Below are positions 25,973-35,388 of a stretch of 64,000 bases of DNA, piece after piece. Below the pieces are notes generated by a model that did not search any database, had not been told where the DNA came from, and saw nothing but the letters and a program-made list of their open reading frames with translations. The stretch is taken from the NCBI RefSeq assembly GCF_964291045.1, contig NZ_OZ197277.1:620001-684000 (forward strand). Direction: 5' to 3'. This DNA comes from PALSA-1444 sp964291045 (GTDB lineage Bacteria; Chlamydiota; Chlamydiia; Chlamydiales; Rhabdochlamydiaceae). The position numbers and the translations under genes are program-made. Position 1 is the stretch's first letter. Each line of letters opens with the position of its first letter.

Positions 25973-26455
25973 TAGCTATCGTGGATGGATTTGTATATTT
26001 GCGTTAATTAATAGATAGCGCATAAAATAATTTAATTGATTGTCTTTTTACAAAGATGCCACTCAATATCTGTCGATTTGCCATCATTGCTTTTAAATAA
26101 TAATTAGAGAGTTTCAATGGGTGCTAATCGTAATATTTTATCAGAAGCTGAGCTTATCAAAGTGTCCTTTTCTGCTTTTTATTTCTTAGATAGCGGCAGT
26201 TTCGGATTAACCGATAAATATTTTCAATAATGAAAATTAGTGAAAATCCACCTTTTAAGCGTTAATTTTTTTTATCTAGAAAAAGAATAAACAAGAAGGT
26301 TGAAAAATGAATGAGTTGCCCTATTTTACCCTGTTGATAACTGTTATAAAGAGTTTGAACCTGTTTGGAAAAAAATGATCTTAGAAGATAGAAGATCGTT
26401 TATGAGATGTTGGATCACAAGAGAGCCGTCTCTATTATGAACTATATCAAAGGCT
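25973..26455. other. 483-bp non-coding region, possibly decayed gene
   Basis: AT-rich and broken by stops in all frames. A 23-codon frame at 26307 has AAGG before its ATG. The same stretch in another frame reads Y-K-E-F-E-P-V-W-K-K-M-I-L-E-D-R-R-S before a stop, which looks like gene debris. No tRNA, IS66 end or strong terminator was seen. Confidence 0.5.
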
Positions 26456-28126
26456 CTACTGAATCGCATGTAATAAAAGGCCAGCTAATACATAACGGTT
26501 ATGAGGGTGTCCATGCCGTATCCCTTCTAGAAGTAAATCAATACCCTCATGCGTATGTCTTTTAGCAATTGCTTCATAGCTTTGCATTAAAAGCGCTGCA
26601 TTTTCATGAGGAGTGAGTTCATAAGAAGAGGGACTTATTCCTTTCATCTTGGGGAGTGAGGGGCGAAACCCTACCATATCGATATGACACGTCTCATGAA
26701 TCCACTCTTTAAGCCGGGTATCATAGGGTCCCTCTTCTTTTAAACGAAACAGCGCTAAGTGACAACACATCCGAATGAAGGGGAGCTCTCCTAAGGCAGC
26801 ATATTTTTTTAAAAGATTAATGCACCCTTCTGTTTTATGATTCTCAAGAAGGTGACAAAGAAGAGGGATGAGTTCTACCTGCTGATTTTCAAAAATTTGA
26901 GAGGCGATCAAGAGAAAATCCCTCTCTTCTAACTCAAGGGTGTGCATGAGCATCTCTTGTCTTAGAGAATAAGATGACTCTTTAACAAAAAGAGCGTAGT
27001 TTGTCTCTTGCTGAGAGACAGAAGGGATGACTTTCCAGGAACGGAGCGCTTTACCTGGGGAGGCAAGAGGAAAGAACCCTAAGTCTTGACTTTGATGGAA
27101 CAGAAACTCTGGAAGGGTTTTTAAGCAGGTAGGATCTTTTTGCAAAAGAAGCGATAGCGTGGCATTAAAACGGACATGGATAGAGGGGTGAGAGAGAAGC
27201 TCTTGAAGCACCAAGGGATGAGAGGGGAGCTCTCCTAGTAAGGTGATTGCAAAAAGATCCCCTTCTTGAGCTAGCTTTTCAATGGGTGTAAGGGCATTAA
27301 AGTCCCCTAGAAGATAAAGAGCGTAAAGCGCTGTTAGTTTAAGAGAAGAAGAAGAGCTTAAGGCAAGTTTTTGAATCTTAGGGAGTGAGTGAGAGTCTTT
27401 TAAAAGAGCTAATGCTAAAGTAGACGCTTCCAACTCTTTAAGATCTGTATGCGTTAAATAGTTTCTAATGAACGGAATAAAGTCTTCTAATTGATAATTT
27501 GCAACAGCAAGTATTGCCTCAATTCTTGTGTGAATGAGAGGAGAGTGCATCAGCTGCTTTAGATTCTTTAGAGCGTCTTTAGAGCTTGTCATGGCAAAAA
27601 GAGGGGGGAAGTAAGCTGAAAACTCTGGAGGGAATTTATGCATTAACGCCTCTAAATAGGCAGAAGATTTCGGGTGTTTTTTATGTGCTAAAAGGTAAGC
27701 TGACTCAAGGGCAATGACAGGGTAAGAAGAGGTGACAGATCTAGCTAGAAGTTCATCTCCTCTATCGTGAGAGAGTTTCGCAAGAAGGGAGAGGGCAGCT
27801 ACTTGAGTTTCTAGGTGAGGGCTATGAAGCGTCTCTTCAATGATCTCTACAGAATGAGTGATTTGAGAGGCTTGAAGGCCATAAAGAGCTGAGAGCTGAG
27901 AATTTAGCTCTTGACTTTCTGCTCCCATTTTCAAAAGAGTGATCCCCAGTTCTAGTAAAACATCAAAATCGTGCGCTCCGTACTCTTTTTGATACGCATC
28001 ATAAAGAGTAAAAGCTTTGACAAACTCTTTGGCTTTGAGAAGGTAGCTGATCTGTTCTTTTTCAATAGAGGTGAGGGGAAAGAGATAAAGGAGGGCACTT
28101 AAGAGAGCGGCTTTAAATAGTCCCAT
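26456..28126 (-). CDS. HEAT-repeat protein with N-terminal signal-like segment
   Basis: 556 residues. The first about 20 residues are hydrophobic (A-A-L-L-S-A-L-L-Y-L-F-P) and could be a signal peptide or anchor. The rest is an alpha-solenoid with repeated helix pairs such as A-A-L-S-L-L-A-K-L and T-R-I-E-A-I-L-A-V-A-N-Y typical of HEAT repeats. No catalytic motif. ATG overlaps the maf end by 28 bp. Chlamydia has an uncharacterised gene of this kind beside maf, so I regard it as a conserved chlamydial protein, perhaps a periplasmic scaffold. Confidence 0.85.
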   Translation of the reverse strand: MGLFKAALLSALLYLFPLTSIEKEQISYLLKAKEFVKAFTLYDAYQKEYGAHDFDVLLELGITLLKMGAESQELNSQLSALYGLQASQITHSVEIIEETLHSPHLETQVAALSLLAKLSHDRGDELLARSVTSSYPVIALESAYLLAHKKHPKSSAYLEALMHKFPPEFSAYFPPLFAMTSSKDALKNLKQLMHSPLIHTRIEAILAVANYQLEDFIPFIRNYLTHTDLKELEASTLALALLKDSHSLPKIQKLALSSSSSLKLTALYALYLLGDFNALTPIEKLAQEGDLFAITLLGELPSHPLVLQELLSHPSIHVRFNATLSLLLQKDPTCLKTLPEFLFHQSQDLGFFPLASPGKALRSWKVIPSVSQQETNYALFVKESSYSLRQEMLMHTLELEERDFLLIASQIFENQQVELIPLLCHLLENHKTEGCINLLKKYAALGELPFIRMCCHLALFRLKEEGPYDTRLKEWIHETCHIDMVGFRPSLPKMKGISPSSYELTPHENAALLMQSYEAIAKRHTHEGIDLLLEGIRHGHPHNRYVLAGLLLHAIQ

Positions 28127-28689
28127 AGATCAATTCCTACCTGAAGAAGAAGTTTTTGCACACTGTTAACTGGAAGTCCAAGCACATTGTCATAGCTTCC
28201 TTCTAAACGAGAGATGATCAAATTTCCACATTTTTCAATTCCATATCCACCAGCTTTTGTCATAAATTGACAATAGCTGTGAAATTGCTGAATTTGGTAA
28301 GGCGTGAGGGGATTAAAAAGGAGTTTTGTTTCTTCTACATGAGAGTAGACATCTTCTCCTTTCCTAACGGCAACAGCTGTAAAAACCGACTGCCAGTTTC
28401 CTGAAAAAGTCATGAGGAAGTTAAACGCTTCCTCTTGACTGACGGGTTTATTATAGATCTTGCCTTGACAAGTGACAACGCTATCTGCTGTTAAAATCAC
28501 ATCATGGGGATATAAGGCACCTAGCGTCTCACTTTTTTTAAGAGCAAGGGTGAGTGCATGATTTTTAGGATCTCCTTCATAAGGCACAGATTCTTCATCA
28601 AAATGCGAAGGGACCTGCTCAAAAGGGAGGGAGAAATCACTTAAAATTTCACGCCGGCTTTTTGACTCGGATCCTAAAATAATGCGCAT
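28099..28689 (-). CDS. maf: Maf/YceF-type nucleotide pyrophosphatase
   Basis: 196 residues. The N-terminus I-I-L-G-S-E-S-K-S-R-R-E-I-L is the Maf signature, and V-I-L-T-A-D-S-V-V and a G-x-Y-G-I-E-K pattern follow. Maf enzymes hydrolyse modified or canonical nucleoside triphosphates and influence septation. The gene starts four bases after the DUF3604-like gene and overlaps the HEAT gene, so the three form one transcription unit. Length and key residues are normal. Confidence 0.93.
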   Translation of the reverse strand: MRIILGSESKSRREILSDFSLPFEQVPSHFDEESVPYEGDPKNHALTLALKKSETLGALYPHDVILTADSVVTCQGKIYNKPVSQEEAFNFLMTFSGNWQSVFTAVAVRKGEDVYSHVEETKLLFNPLTPYQIQQFHSYCQFMTKAGGYGIEKCGNLIISRLEGSYDNVLGLPVNSVQKLLLQVGIDLWDYLKPLS

Positions 28690-28692
28690 GAA

Positions 28693-30588
28693 CTATTTCC
28701 CTTTTCCTTTTTTAAGAGGTGCTGCTTGCCCCTCTGCACTATCTACCCAAATCGGTGAGCTCCAAGCCATATGTTGATCTGCTTGCGTTACACGGAGGTA
28801 GTAAAAGATAAAAGGTGTTTTTCCAGCTCCCCCAGGAAGCGCGATCTTTGCAAGAGGCTCCATATCATCATACGTAAATGATAGAGAATCTCCATCCACA
28901 TCAAACTTCTTAATCACAACGCCATTACGGATAAGAGCAACTTCTTGGATTGCTGTTGTTCCGCAAATATATCCAGAAATATGACGGTTAATCGCAAGAC
29001 CTGGTTTTGCTTTGGTATTAAGCTCACTTCCCATCGGAGCTCCTGCAATGTGGAATCCAACGATGATGCGGGCTCCAGTTGTTGCATAGCAAGATCTACT
29101 AAGAATTGCTTGCGCAATCGACTCTCTTGTGTGATCGCTACATAAAACAGCCGTGAGGCCTGGAGAGTATTGCTCTTGTCCTGGCTCTAAAAATTTTGCA
29201 AACGGCTCTCTTTTATCAAGGCCTCCTGCCACAAATCCAAGCCTCTTATTATGGCAAAGCGCCTTCATAATTGATCCAGATTCTACTTCTTGAACTCCTT
29301 TTTTAGCAGAACTTCGAATCGGTCTTGGGTTTCCCTCTTTGCCGCTACATTCAGAAGAGCCCCAAGCGTTGTAAATTTCGATGACTTTTTCAACATCAGA
29401 ATCAAGACTTGAAAAATCGGTTTCAAACCCTTTAGCCATACTCATCTGAGGAATCGTGATCCCTTCTTTAGGTGTTAAGATGTTGTGCAGCTTTGCAAGT
29501 GAGCTACTTTTTGCATCTTTTTGCCGAAGAAGAGGTCTTTGATCTTTAAAGTAGACAACTTGTCTAAGACCCTCTTCTGCAGGGAATTGAAACCCTAAGA
29601 AGGAAGAAAACCGTTGATCTTCATTAAATTCACTTGACTGTTGAGAAATGAGCTTCCACGCTTCATTCGACGTTTCTTCTAAACTCTCAAAAGGAGACAC
29701 TCCGTAGAATTGAAACGCTTTTTCATCTCTAAATTCTCTTAAGCACGCTTCAATCCCTTCTTGAGAGCTATTTTTCTCAGACTCTCCGTGGAAAATTCCC
29801 CAACATAACATGGTTTGAGAATCAGAGAGACACTTAATAGGAGAAGAGTAGTATTTATCGTGTGTTTTGAGGTTCTCTAGCTGGATTTTATAGATGCTGG
29901 GTTCATTAAAATAGAGGTTAGGAAGGTTAATGAAGCCGGTTTCTGGGATGAAGAGTTTCCAGTTTAAGTTCCCTCTTTGATTTTCATAAGAGAGCTCAAT
30001 TAAACTCCCTTCTGGAGCATGACTTGTCAGGTTGCCAAACGCATCTTCAAATCTCACAAGAACATCAAACCGTTTATTTTTAGCAACAAGAGAAGGGGCT
30101 AAAATACGGATATGATGGAGTATATTTCCCCGGATATCGAGGTGAAATGTCTCTTCTTCTTTAAAGTCGTTTTTTCCTCTAGGATCGATGAAAAGATGAA
30201 ACGGTTTACGTCTTTGAACATTTAGCTGAGCTCTTGATCCTTTTTCATTCTCATCAGATGGGGATCCTAGGCAAATGACAAGAAGATCGCCGGATTTGAT
30301 ATCAATAGGTATGACAAATTCGTAAAGAGATGAGGATGACCCTTCTTTTTCTACAAGTTTTGGAGTGAGACTCTTTCCATCAGAAAGTTCCATCCAAATC
30401 ATATTTTTTTTATCTTTAGGGTTGATTTGAGGGGACTGCCAATCGATATTTCTCCCTTCAGTTCCGAGGTCAAAACGGATTTTTGCTCCTTTAGGGAGGT
30501 TAATAGCTGGTGTATAGTGAAAACGGAATGTTCTCACTTCTCCAGCGTAGCAATGCAGGGGGTCACAAACACAAATTGAGCGGCGCAT
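28693..30588 (-). CDS. DUF3604-like protein
   Basis: 631 residues. The C-terminal part contains the pattern F-Y-Y-L-R-V-T-Q-A-D-x-H-M-A-W-S-S-P-I-W-V, characteristic of the DUF3604 family, preceded by A-L-I-R-N-G-V-V-I-K. The N-terminal half looks beta-rich and immunoglobulin-like. There is no classical signal peptide, but the N-terminus has three Cys in the first 13 residues. DUF3604 proteins are distantly related to PHP-type metal hydrolases; I could not place the metal ligands with certainty, so activity is unknown. First gene of the DUF3604-maf-HEAT unit; 155 bp separates it from holC upstream. Confidence 0.8.
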   Translation of the reverse strand: MRRSICVCDPLHCYAGEVRTFRFHYTPAINLPKGAKIRFDLGTEGRNIDWQSPQINPKDKKNMIWMELSDGKSLTPKLVEKEGSSSSLYEFVIPIDIKSGDLLVICLGSPSDENEKGSRAQLNVQRRKPFHLFIDPRGKNDFKEEETFHLDIRGNILHHIRILAPSLVAKNKRFDVLVRFEDAFGNLTSHAPEGSLIELSYENQRGNLNWKLFIPETGFINLPNLYFNEPSIYKIQLENLKTHDKYYSSPIKCLSDSQTMLCWGIFHGESEKNSSQEGIEACLREFRDEKAFQFYGVSPFESLEETSNEAWKLISQQSSEFNEDQRFSSFLGFQFPAEEGLRQVVYFKDQRPLLRQKDAKSSSLAKLHNILTPKEGITIPQMSMAKGFETDFSSLDSDVEKVIEIYNAWGSSECSGKEGNPRPIRSSAKKGVQEVESGSIMKALCHNKRLGFVAGGLDKREPFAKFLEPGQEQYSPGLTAVLCSDHTRESIAQAILSRSCYATTGARIIVGFHIAGAPMGSELNTKAKPGLAINRHISGYICGTTAIQEVALIRNGVVIKKFDVDGDSLSFTYDDMEPLAKIALPGGAGKTPFIFYYLRVTQADQHMAWSSPIWVDSAEGQAAPLKKGKGK

Positions 30589-30743
30589 GGGTTTTGTCCT
30601 AAATCATAAAGTTGACAGTTATTTCACACTCTTTCAGGAAAGCGTGTATTACACACCTTACCGTTTATAGAGCAAGTGAAGACATAGTGTAAATAAAAAA
30701 TCATTCTTTTTCAATGAACTTTCCCGTTTTGACTCCTAGAGAT

Positions 30744-31142
30744 TCAAGAGTTTGAGGTGTCCATAATCACTTGGTAGCCGTGATTTTTATAAAGATCATA
30801 TCGTTTTTTTGAAAGAGCCTGCTTTTCAGGATGGGTTAAGTCTTCTAATTCATAAACTGCTTTAAGAGGATGAAAAAGAGGGTCTTTACATAAATTAAAC
30901 ACACAAGGGAATTCAGGGAGCACTTTATCACTGATGTGAAGAAGATGACTTGGATGAGGAAGAAATCCTTCTTTGGGCATTTTCCAAAAGAGCTGATCTA
31001 AAAAAAGAGCCACCTCTTCACTTGGAACTAAAAAAAGCAGGGGCTCTTTTTTTTCAAAATGTAGAGTTGCTACTTGAACCAGTTTTTCTAGTTTAGCTTG
31101 CTGGGTTTTAACGGGATAAAAGATTACTTTGAGAGCGTTCAT
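30744..31142 (-). CDS. holC: DNA polymerase III chi-subunit-like protein (HolC)
   Basis: 132 residues from ATG 31140-31142, overlapping the upstream DUF502 stop by four bases; a TTG start at 31166 is less likely. The stretch L-D-Q-L-F-W-K-M-P-K-E-G-F-L-P-H closely follows the chi pattern L-D-x-x-L-W-x-x-P-x-x-F-(V/L)-P-H, and the terminal K-R-Y-D-L-Y-K-N-H-G-Y matches the chi C-terminal helix. Chi links the clamp loader to SSB. The partner psi was not seen. It is the last gene of the rnr-mpg-DUF502-DUF502-holC operon. Confidence 0.8.
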   Translation of the reverse strand: MNALKVIFYPVKTQQAKLEKLVQVATLHFEKKEPLLFLVPSEEVALFLDQLFWKMPKEGFLPHPSHLLHISDKVLPEFPCVFNLCKDPLFHPLKAVYELEDLTHPEKQALSKKRYDLYKNHGYQVIMDTSNS

Positions 31143-31768
31143 GATGAGGGAAGTGCCGTACCACAAGATATTAAGAACTTAAGCGCATCTTCAGGTGAGA
31201 GTTGAATAGTATGAAGGTCTTTTTTTAAGCAAAAAATCATATAGCCAGCAATGGGGTGAGGAGCTGTTGGAATAAAGACCGTGGTATCCACTAAGAAAGA
31301 GGCTCTTTGAACAAAATCAGGAACTCTCCCTGTGATAAACCCCATCGATAAGCTTGTCTTTGAAGGGAAAGGAATCAAAACCGTTTCTTGTAAAGGGTTA
31401 TGTTGAGGAGAGAGGACAGCTTTGACAAGATCCCTTGAGAGTCTATAGATCGTTCCTAAGAGAGGGATTTTAAAAATCCATTGATTGATGAAATGGATGA
31501 GAGATTTAAGGACAAACTTCCTTCCAATAAACCCTAAAAAGGTAATGAAAATAGCTCCCACTAAAAGAGCGATGATACGGCTTAAAAACATCACCCCGAA
31601 AGAGTTAGAAATACCCTCAAAATAGCTTTTCTTTCCTAGTAAGATGAGAAGAGAGGTGAGCGTATGGTAGATAGGCGCTGTGATCAAATCAAAGATATAC
31701 TGAAATAGCCAAAGAGAGATCAAAATCGGAAGAAGGATCATGAGCCCGGCTGAAAACGATTTTTTCAT
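31139..31768 (-). CDS. DUF502 family membrane protein (copy 2)
   Basis: 209 residues. It begins K-K-S-F-S-A-G-L-M-I-L-L-P-I, the DUF502 signature, with two long hydrophobic segments (about 5-45 and 58-85). A soluble beta-rich domain follows, containing P-N/H-P-x-x-G-Y/F-M-I-F. It is a paralogue of the gene immediately upstream and overlaps it by four bases. The function of DUF502 is unknown; plant members are membrane-localised stress factors. A hetero-oligomer of the two copies is a natural guess. Confidence 0.88.
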   Translation of the reverse strand: MKKSFSAGLMILLPILISLWLFQYIFDLITAPIYHTLTSLLILLGKKSYFEGISNSFGVMFLSRIIALLVGAIFITFLGFIGRKFVLKSLIHFINQWIFKIPLLGTIYRLSRDLVKAVLSPQHNPLQETVLIPFPSKTSLSMGFITGRVPDFVQRASFLVDTTVFIPTAPHPIAGYMIFCLKKDLHTIQLSPEDALKFLISCGTALPSS

Positions 31769-32418
31769 GGGGCGCTCTTTTCTTCTGGAACAAGGAGCCC
31801 TGCAGAAATCACATACTTAAGAGCCGATTCTACAGATAGATCAAGATAAATCAGATCAGAGGTTTGATACATCAAAAGAAAGCCTGAAGTGGGGTTTGGA
31901 GCTGTTAAAATCAGAACAGACACTTTAGAAGAGTTATCCCCTCCAAATAACTTGGGCACTTCTTTTGAAATAAGCCCAATTGCATAAACGCCTGGATAGG
32001 GAAAAGGGGCTAAAACAACTTGGGTAAAAGAGGAGTGATTAGGAGAAAAGAAAGTTTGAGTGACATCTTTGACTGTCTTATGAATGGTTTTAATAATAGG
32101 GATTTGATGCAAGATTTTATCTGTCAGAGAAAAAATAAAGCGGGTGATAAAGAGCCTTGTCAAAAGACCAAGCGCTGCTGTCATCACAACCATCATGATA
32201 ATAATTAAGAGTTTACTTAGTATTAAAATCAGTTGATGGGGAGAGAGAAAAAGGATTTTTTCTTGAATAAACCCTTTATTTTCAAGAAAAGAAGAAACGA
32301 AGCTAACAAAAGGATCGGTAAAGAAACTAATCATGAAGTTGAGCAGCATGAAGGAAATCGCAATAGGGAGCAGAATCATGAGTCCTGCGATCAAATTTTT
32401 TCTCATTAATAAAAACAT
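31765..32418 (-). CDS. DUF502 family membrane protein (copy 1)
   Basis: 217 residues. The N-terminus M-R-K-N-L-I-A-G-L-M-I-L-L-P-I-A aligns with the second copy, as does the segment T-A-P-N-P-T-S-G-F-L-L-M. Two hydrophobic regions lie at about 8-35 and 65-92. The start is ATG 32416-32418; a second ATG four codons later is equally close to the family N-terminus. It lies 11 bp after mpg in the same operon. The copies differ over most of their length, so the duplication is old. Confidence 0.88.
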   Translation of the reverse strand: MFLLMRKNLIAGLMILLPIAISFMLLNFMISFFTDPFVSFVSSFLENKGFIQEKILFLSPHQLILILSKLLIIIMMVVMTAALGLLTRLFITRFIFSLTDKILHQIPIIKTIHKTVKDVTQTFFSPNHSSFTQVVLAPFPYPGVYAIGLISKEVPKLFGGDNSSKVSVLILTAPNPTSGFLLMYQTSDLIYLDLSVESALKYVISAGLLVPEEKSAP

Positions 32419-32429
32419 AAGGCTTAAAG

Positions 32430-33077
32430 TTATAGCAAATTCTTACCGTTTTGATCTAGAGAGGAATGCGTAGAGCTCTTTTTTTCTTCTAAGGCACTTA
32501 AGAGAGGTAAAGAGGAAAACGTTGCCACAAATCGGTAGGGAAGCTTCGCATCTTCTCCTGCATAATCAATACCAATACGTGGCGTTACAAGAATAGAGGT
32601 CGGAATCAGGCCGTGATCTTCAATCCAAAGAGAGGGGCCCTCAAAGCTTAACCCATTATGCGCTAAAGAAAGACCCAGTGCTTGACATACCGTGCCAGGT
32701 CCCTGACAAAGAGGTTTTTTCCCTTTTCTTCTTTCTACCATGATGTCATGCCCGTGATAAGGGATGAGCGCCCGGATGAGTACAGCATGAGGATCACCCT
32801 CTTGCGAGGTGACAATATTTAATAACGTATGAATGCCATAACAAAGGTAGAGGTAAGACACCCCTCCTTCTTGATACATGATTTCTGTTCTAGGGGTTCT
32901 TCTTCCTTGATAAGCGTGACACGCTTTATCTTCCTTTCCGCAATACGCCTCTGTCTCTACGATAATCCCTGACACTCTTTGGTTGTCTAGGTTAGAAAAC
33001 AGCACTTTGCCTAGGAGATCCCGGGCAATTTGTACTGTATCTTTTTGCTGATAAAAACTCTTTACAAGGAGTGCCAT
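32430..33077 (-). CDS. mpg: 3-methyladenine DNA glycosylase (AAG/Mpg type)
   Basis: 215 residues. L-L-G-K-V-L near the start, V-E-T-E-A-Y-C-G with the catalytic Glu, D-K-A-C-H-A-Y and Y-L-Y-L-C-Y-G-I-H are the family landmarks; L-C-Q-G-P-G-T follows. The enzyme removes alkylated purines from DNA. With Ada at 13220-14299 it gives this reduced genome two alkylation-repair routes. The gene is 13 bp downstream of rnr and 11 bp upstream of the first DUF502 gene. Confidence 0.95.
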   Translation of the reverse strand: MALLVKSFYQQKDTVQIARDLLGKVLFSNLDNQRVSGIIVETEAYCGKEDKACHAYQGRRTPRTEIMYQEGGVSYLYLCYGIHTLLNIVTSQEGDPHAVLIRALIPYHGHDIMVERRKGKKPLCQGPGTVCQALGLSLAHNGLSFEGPSLWIEDHGLIPTSILVTPRIGIDYAGEDAKLPYRFVATFSSLPLLSALEEKKSSTHSSLDQNGKNLL

Positions 33078-33090
33078 GATTCTCCGAGAT

Positions 33091-35286
33091 TTAGGAAGAT
33101 TTTCTTCTTCTTTTTTTGGAAGAAGACACTTTTTTTGTTTTACGCGGTTTTTTAGAAGGAAATCTTTTAAGCTCAGCTGGAAGAGATAGCTCCCATTTTG
33201 CTTCTAAAAGAATTAAATCTAAACTCACCGGGATTACTTTTAAAACATCTCCTACTTTATGTACCTGTCCAGATCTTTCTCCCACAAGGAGATTTTGCTC
33301 AGAATTAAAGAGGAAATAGTCGTTTTCTAAAGAAGAGATATGAAGAAATCCTTCAAGAAGAAGCTCTTTTACATCAAAAGAAATACCAAATGGTTTAATT
33401 TTTGTAATGACAGCTTCATAAGAGGCACCCGGATCTTCTTGCATCCACCGGCTTAAGAGACGGAATTTTTTTAAGAGCTTAACACTCGATTCTGCGCGGA
33501 AAGAGAGCCTTTCATGATCTGAGCACATTTTCGCAATCTCTTCAAAGTCACTATCCATCTTCTCTTCATCAAATAAAAGTCTTTGGGTGACAAGATCTGA
33601 ATACCTTCGAATGGGGCTTGTAAAGTGGCAGTAGTGATCAAGAGAAAGACCGTAGTGTCCAATGCCTTGTTTAGGAGAGTATTGAGCAAGCTTCATACTC
33701 CGAATAAAACTGACAGCCAGCTGACTTGTAAAAGGTGTCTCTTTTGCCTTTTGAAACATCACTTGGACATCTTGTCTTGTAGGCTCAGGGGGAAGGAAAA
33801 ACCCTAAACTTCTAGCTGTTGCATAAAAATCTTCTTGATCATTGGGAGAAGGAGCTTCATGGGTCCTAAAAATAGAGGGCTTTTTTGCCTCAATGAGATG
33901 CAGCGCCACCATTTCATTGGCTTTAAGCATAAACTCTTCCACAAGTTGGTGAGTGATATCGTACTCAGAGGTGTGAAACCCCAGAGGATTGCCCTCTTTA
34001 TCCACAACAATGGAGAGATCAGGAAGAGAAAAGTCGATGCTGCCGCGTTCGTTTCGTTTGGCTTTTAGAAGAGAGGCCAGTTTTACCATCTGTTCAAGAA
34101 GCAGAAGATGCGGGCTTTCTATCTTTTTATCCAGCACATCTTTAGCCTCTTCATAGGAAAAGCGGTGCTGACTTTTGATGACAGTGCGCAAAATGTTTGT
34201 CTTTAAAAGATTTCCCTCAGGGCTAAAATCCATCATGACAGAGATGGTTAGTCTAGAGACATACGGCTTTAAGCTACAGAGTTCATTAGAGAGCTCATAA
34301 GGGAGCATGGGAACGCATTTTCCAGGGAAATAGGTAGAGTTTCCTCTTTTAACAGCATCCAGATCAAGAGGAGATGAAGGGGGAACGTAGTGAGCGACAT
34401 CTGCAATGTGTACACCCAGTGTATAGATCCCTTTGCTACTGACTGTTAAAGAGAGAGCATCATCAAAGTCTTTAGCCGTTTTTGGATCAATGGTGACGCA
34501 TTCAAGATCTTGCAGATTCACTCTTGAAGATCCTTCCATTGAAGGGATCTCGGTTCCAAAAAGAGTGGCTTGCATAAGAGCATCTTTTGAAAACTCAGAA
34601 GGAATATCAAACTCTTTAAGCGCGCACTCAATATCGATGCTAGGATCTTCAATCGATCCCAAAACTTGGACCATATTAGCTGTTGGAGGTGATGATTCAC
34701 TTCCCCAATAGGTCATTTTAAGCACGACCCTATCACCCACCTGGCTATTAGGATAGGGGGAGACAAGAATCAATTTAGACGATCCTAAAAGAGGGGAATA
34801 CGCAAAGAAATGGTTTTCTTTAGAAGGGTGGTGAAGAATCGCTCCTACATGCGTGCGTGTTCTTTCTAACACTTGAACGATCTTTCCTTCAGGCCCTTTT
34901 GCCCAATCAGAGTTAGGATCAACTTCCACTTCTACACGGTCTTTATCGACGCACTCGGTAGCTAGATGCTTAGGGATAAAAATATCTTGCGTATAAATAG
35001 AAGGGGGATCCAGTTCCACAAATCCAAACCCTTTAGGGTGAAGATGGATGACACCTGTCACAGTTTCTGGTTTAGGTTTATTAGGAAGATACTGTTTTTT
35101 TCTGACAATAACTGTTTTTTCTTGAACGAGGTCTTTTAAAATTTGTTTGCAAAGAGCGTGAAACTGCGGCGCAATTTTTAATCTAGCTAAAAGGGTTTTT
35201 TCTCCGCACGGCTTGAATTTTTTTCCTTGAAGGTGCTCGAGAAGAAGTTGTTTAAATGTGGGGTATTGAGATTGTTGATTAACCAT
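33091..35286 (-). CDS. rnr: Ribonuclease R
   Basis: 731 residues. An N-terminal helix-turn-helix-like part (about 1-65) is followed by cold-shock domains. The RNB catalytic domain has I-D-P-x-T-A-K-D-F-D-D-A-L-S, whose aspartates bind Mg2+, and R-x-N-S-T-Y-F-P. An S1 domain near 640-700 and a Lys/Arg-rich tail (K-K-R-R-R-K-S-S) complete the RNase R layout. It degrades structured RNA processively from the 3' end. ATG at 35284-35286. It opens the operon rnr-mpg-DUF502-DUF502-holC. Confidence 0.96.
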   Translation of the reverse strand: MVNQQSQYPTFKQLLLEHLQGKKFKPCGEKTLLARLKIAPQFHALCKQILKDLVQEKTVIVRKKQYLPNKPKPETVTGVIHLHPKGFGFVELDPPSIYTQDIFIPKHLATECVDKDRVEVEVDPNSDWAKGPEGKIVQVLERTRTHVGAILHHPSKENHFFAYSPLLGSSKLILVSPYPNSQVGDRVVLKMTYWGSESSPPTANMVQVLGSIEDPSIDIECALKEFDIPSEFSKDALMQATLFGTEIPSMEGSSRVNLQDLECVTIDPKTAKDFDDALSLTVSSKGIYTLGVHIADVAHYVPPSSPLDLDAVKRGNSTYFPGKCVPMLPYELSNELCSLKPYVSRLTISVMMDFSPEGNLLKTNILRTVIKSQHRFSYEEAKDVLDKKIESPHLLLLEQMVKLASLLKAKRNERGSIDFSLPDLSIVVDKEGNPLGFHTSEYDITHQLVEEFMLKANEMVALHLIEAKKPSIFRTHEAPSPNDQEDFYATARSLGFFLPPEPTRQDVQVMFQKAKETPFTSQLAVSFIRSMKLAQYSPKQGIGHYGLSLDHYCHFTSPIRRYSDLVTQRLLFDEEKMDSDFEEIAKMCSDHERLSFRAESSVKLLKKFRLLSRWMQEDPGASYEAVITKIKPFGISFDVKELLLEGFLHISSLENDYFLFNSEQNLLVGERSGQVHKVGDVLKVIPVSLDLILLEAKWELSLPAELKRFPSKKPRKTKKVSSSKKRRRKSS

Positions 35287-35388
35287 ATCATACTATCATA
35301 CCTGAGATAGGATCTAATAAACAATCTTTAACATTAATCTAGATTAAGCATCCATCTTAGATAGAAAACGCCCCTGGAAATAATTAAC

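Noticed and set aside
26307..26378. 23-codon ORF in the 25973-26455 gap
   Set aside because: Too short and without conserved features; adjacent frames look like debris of a decayed gene.
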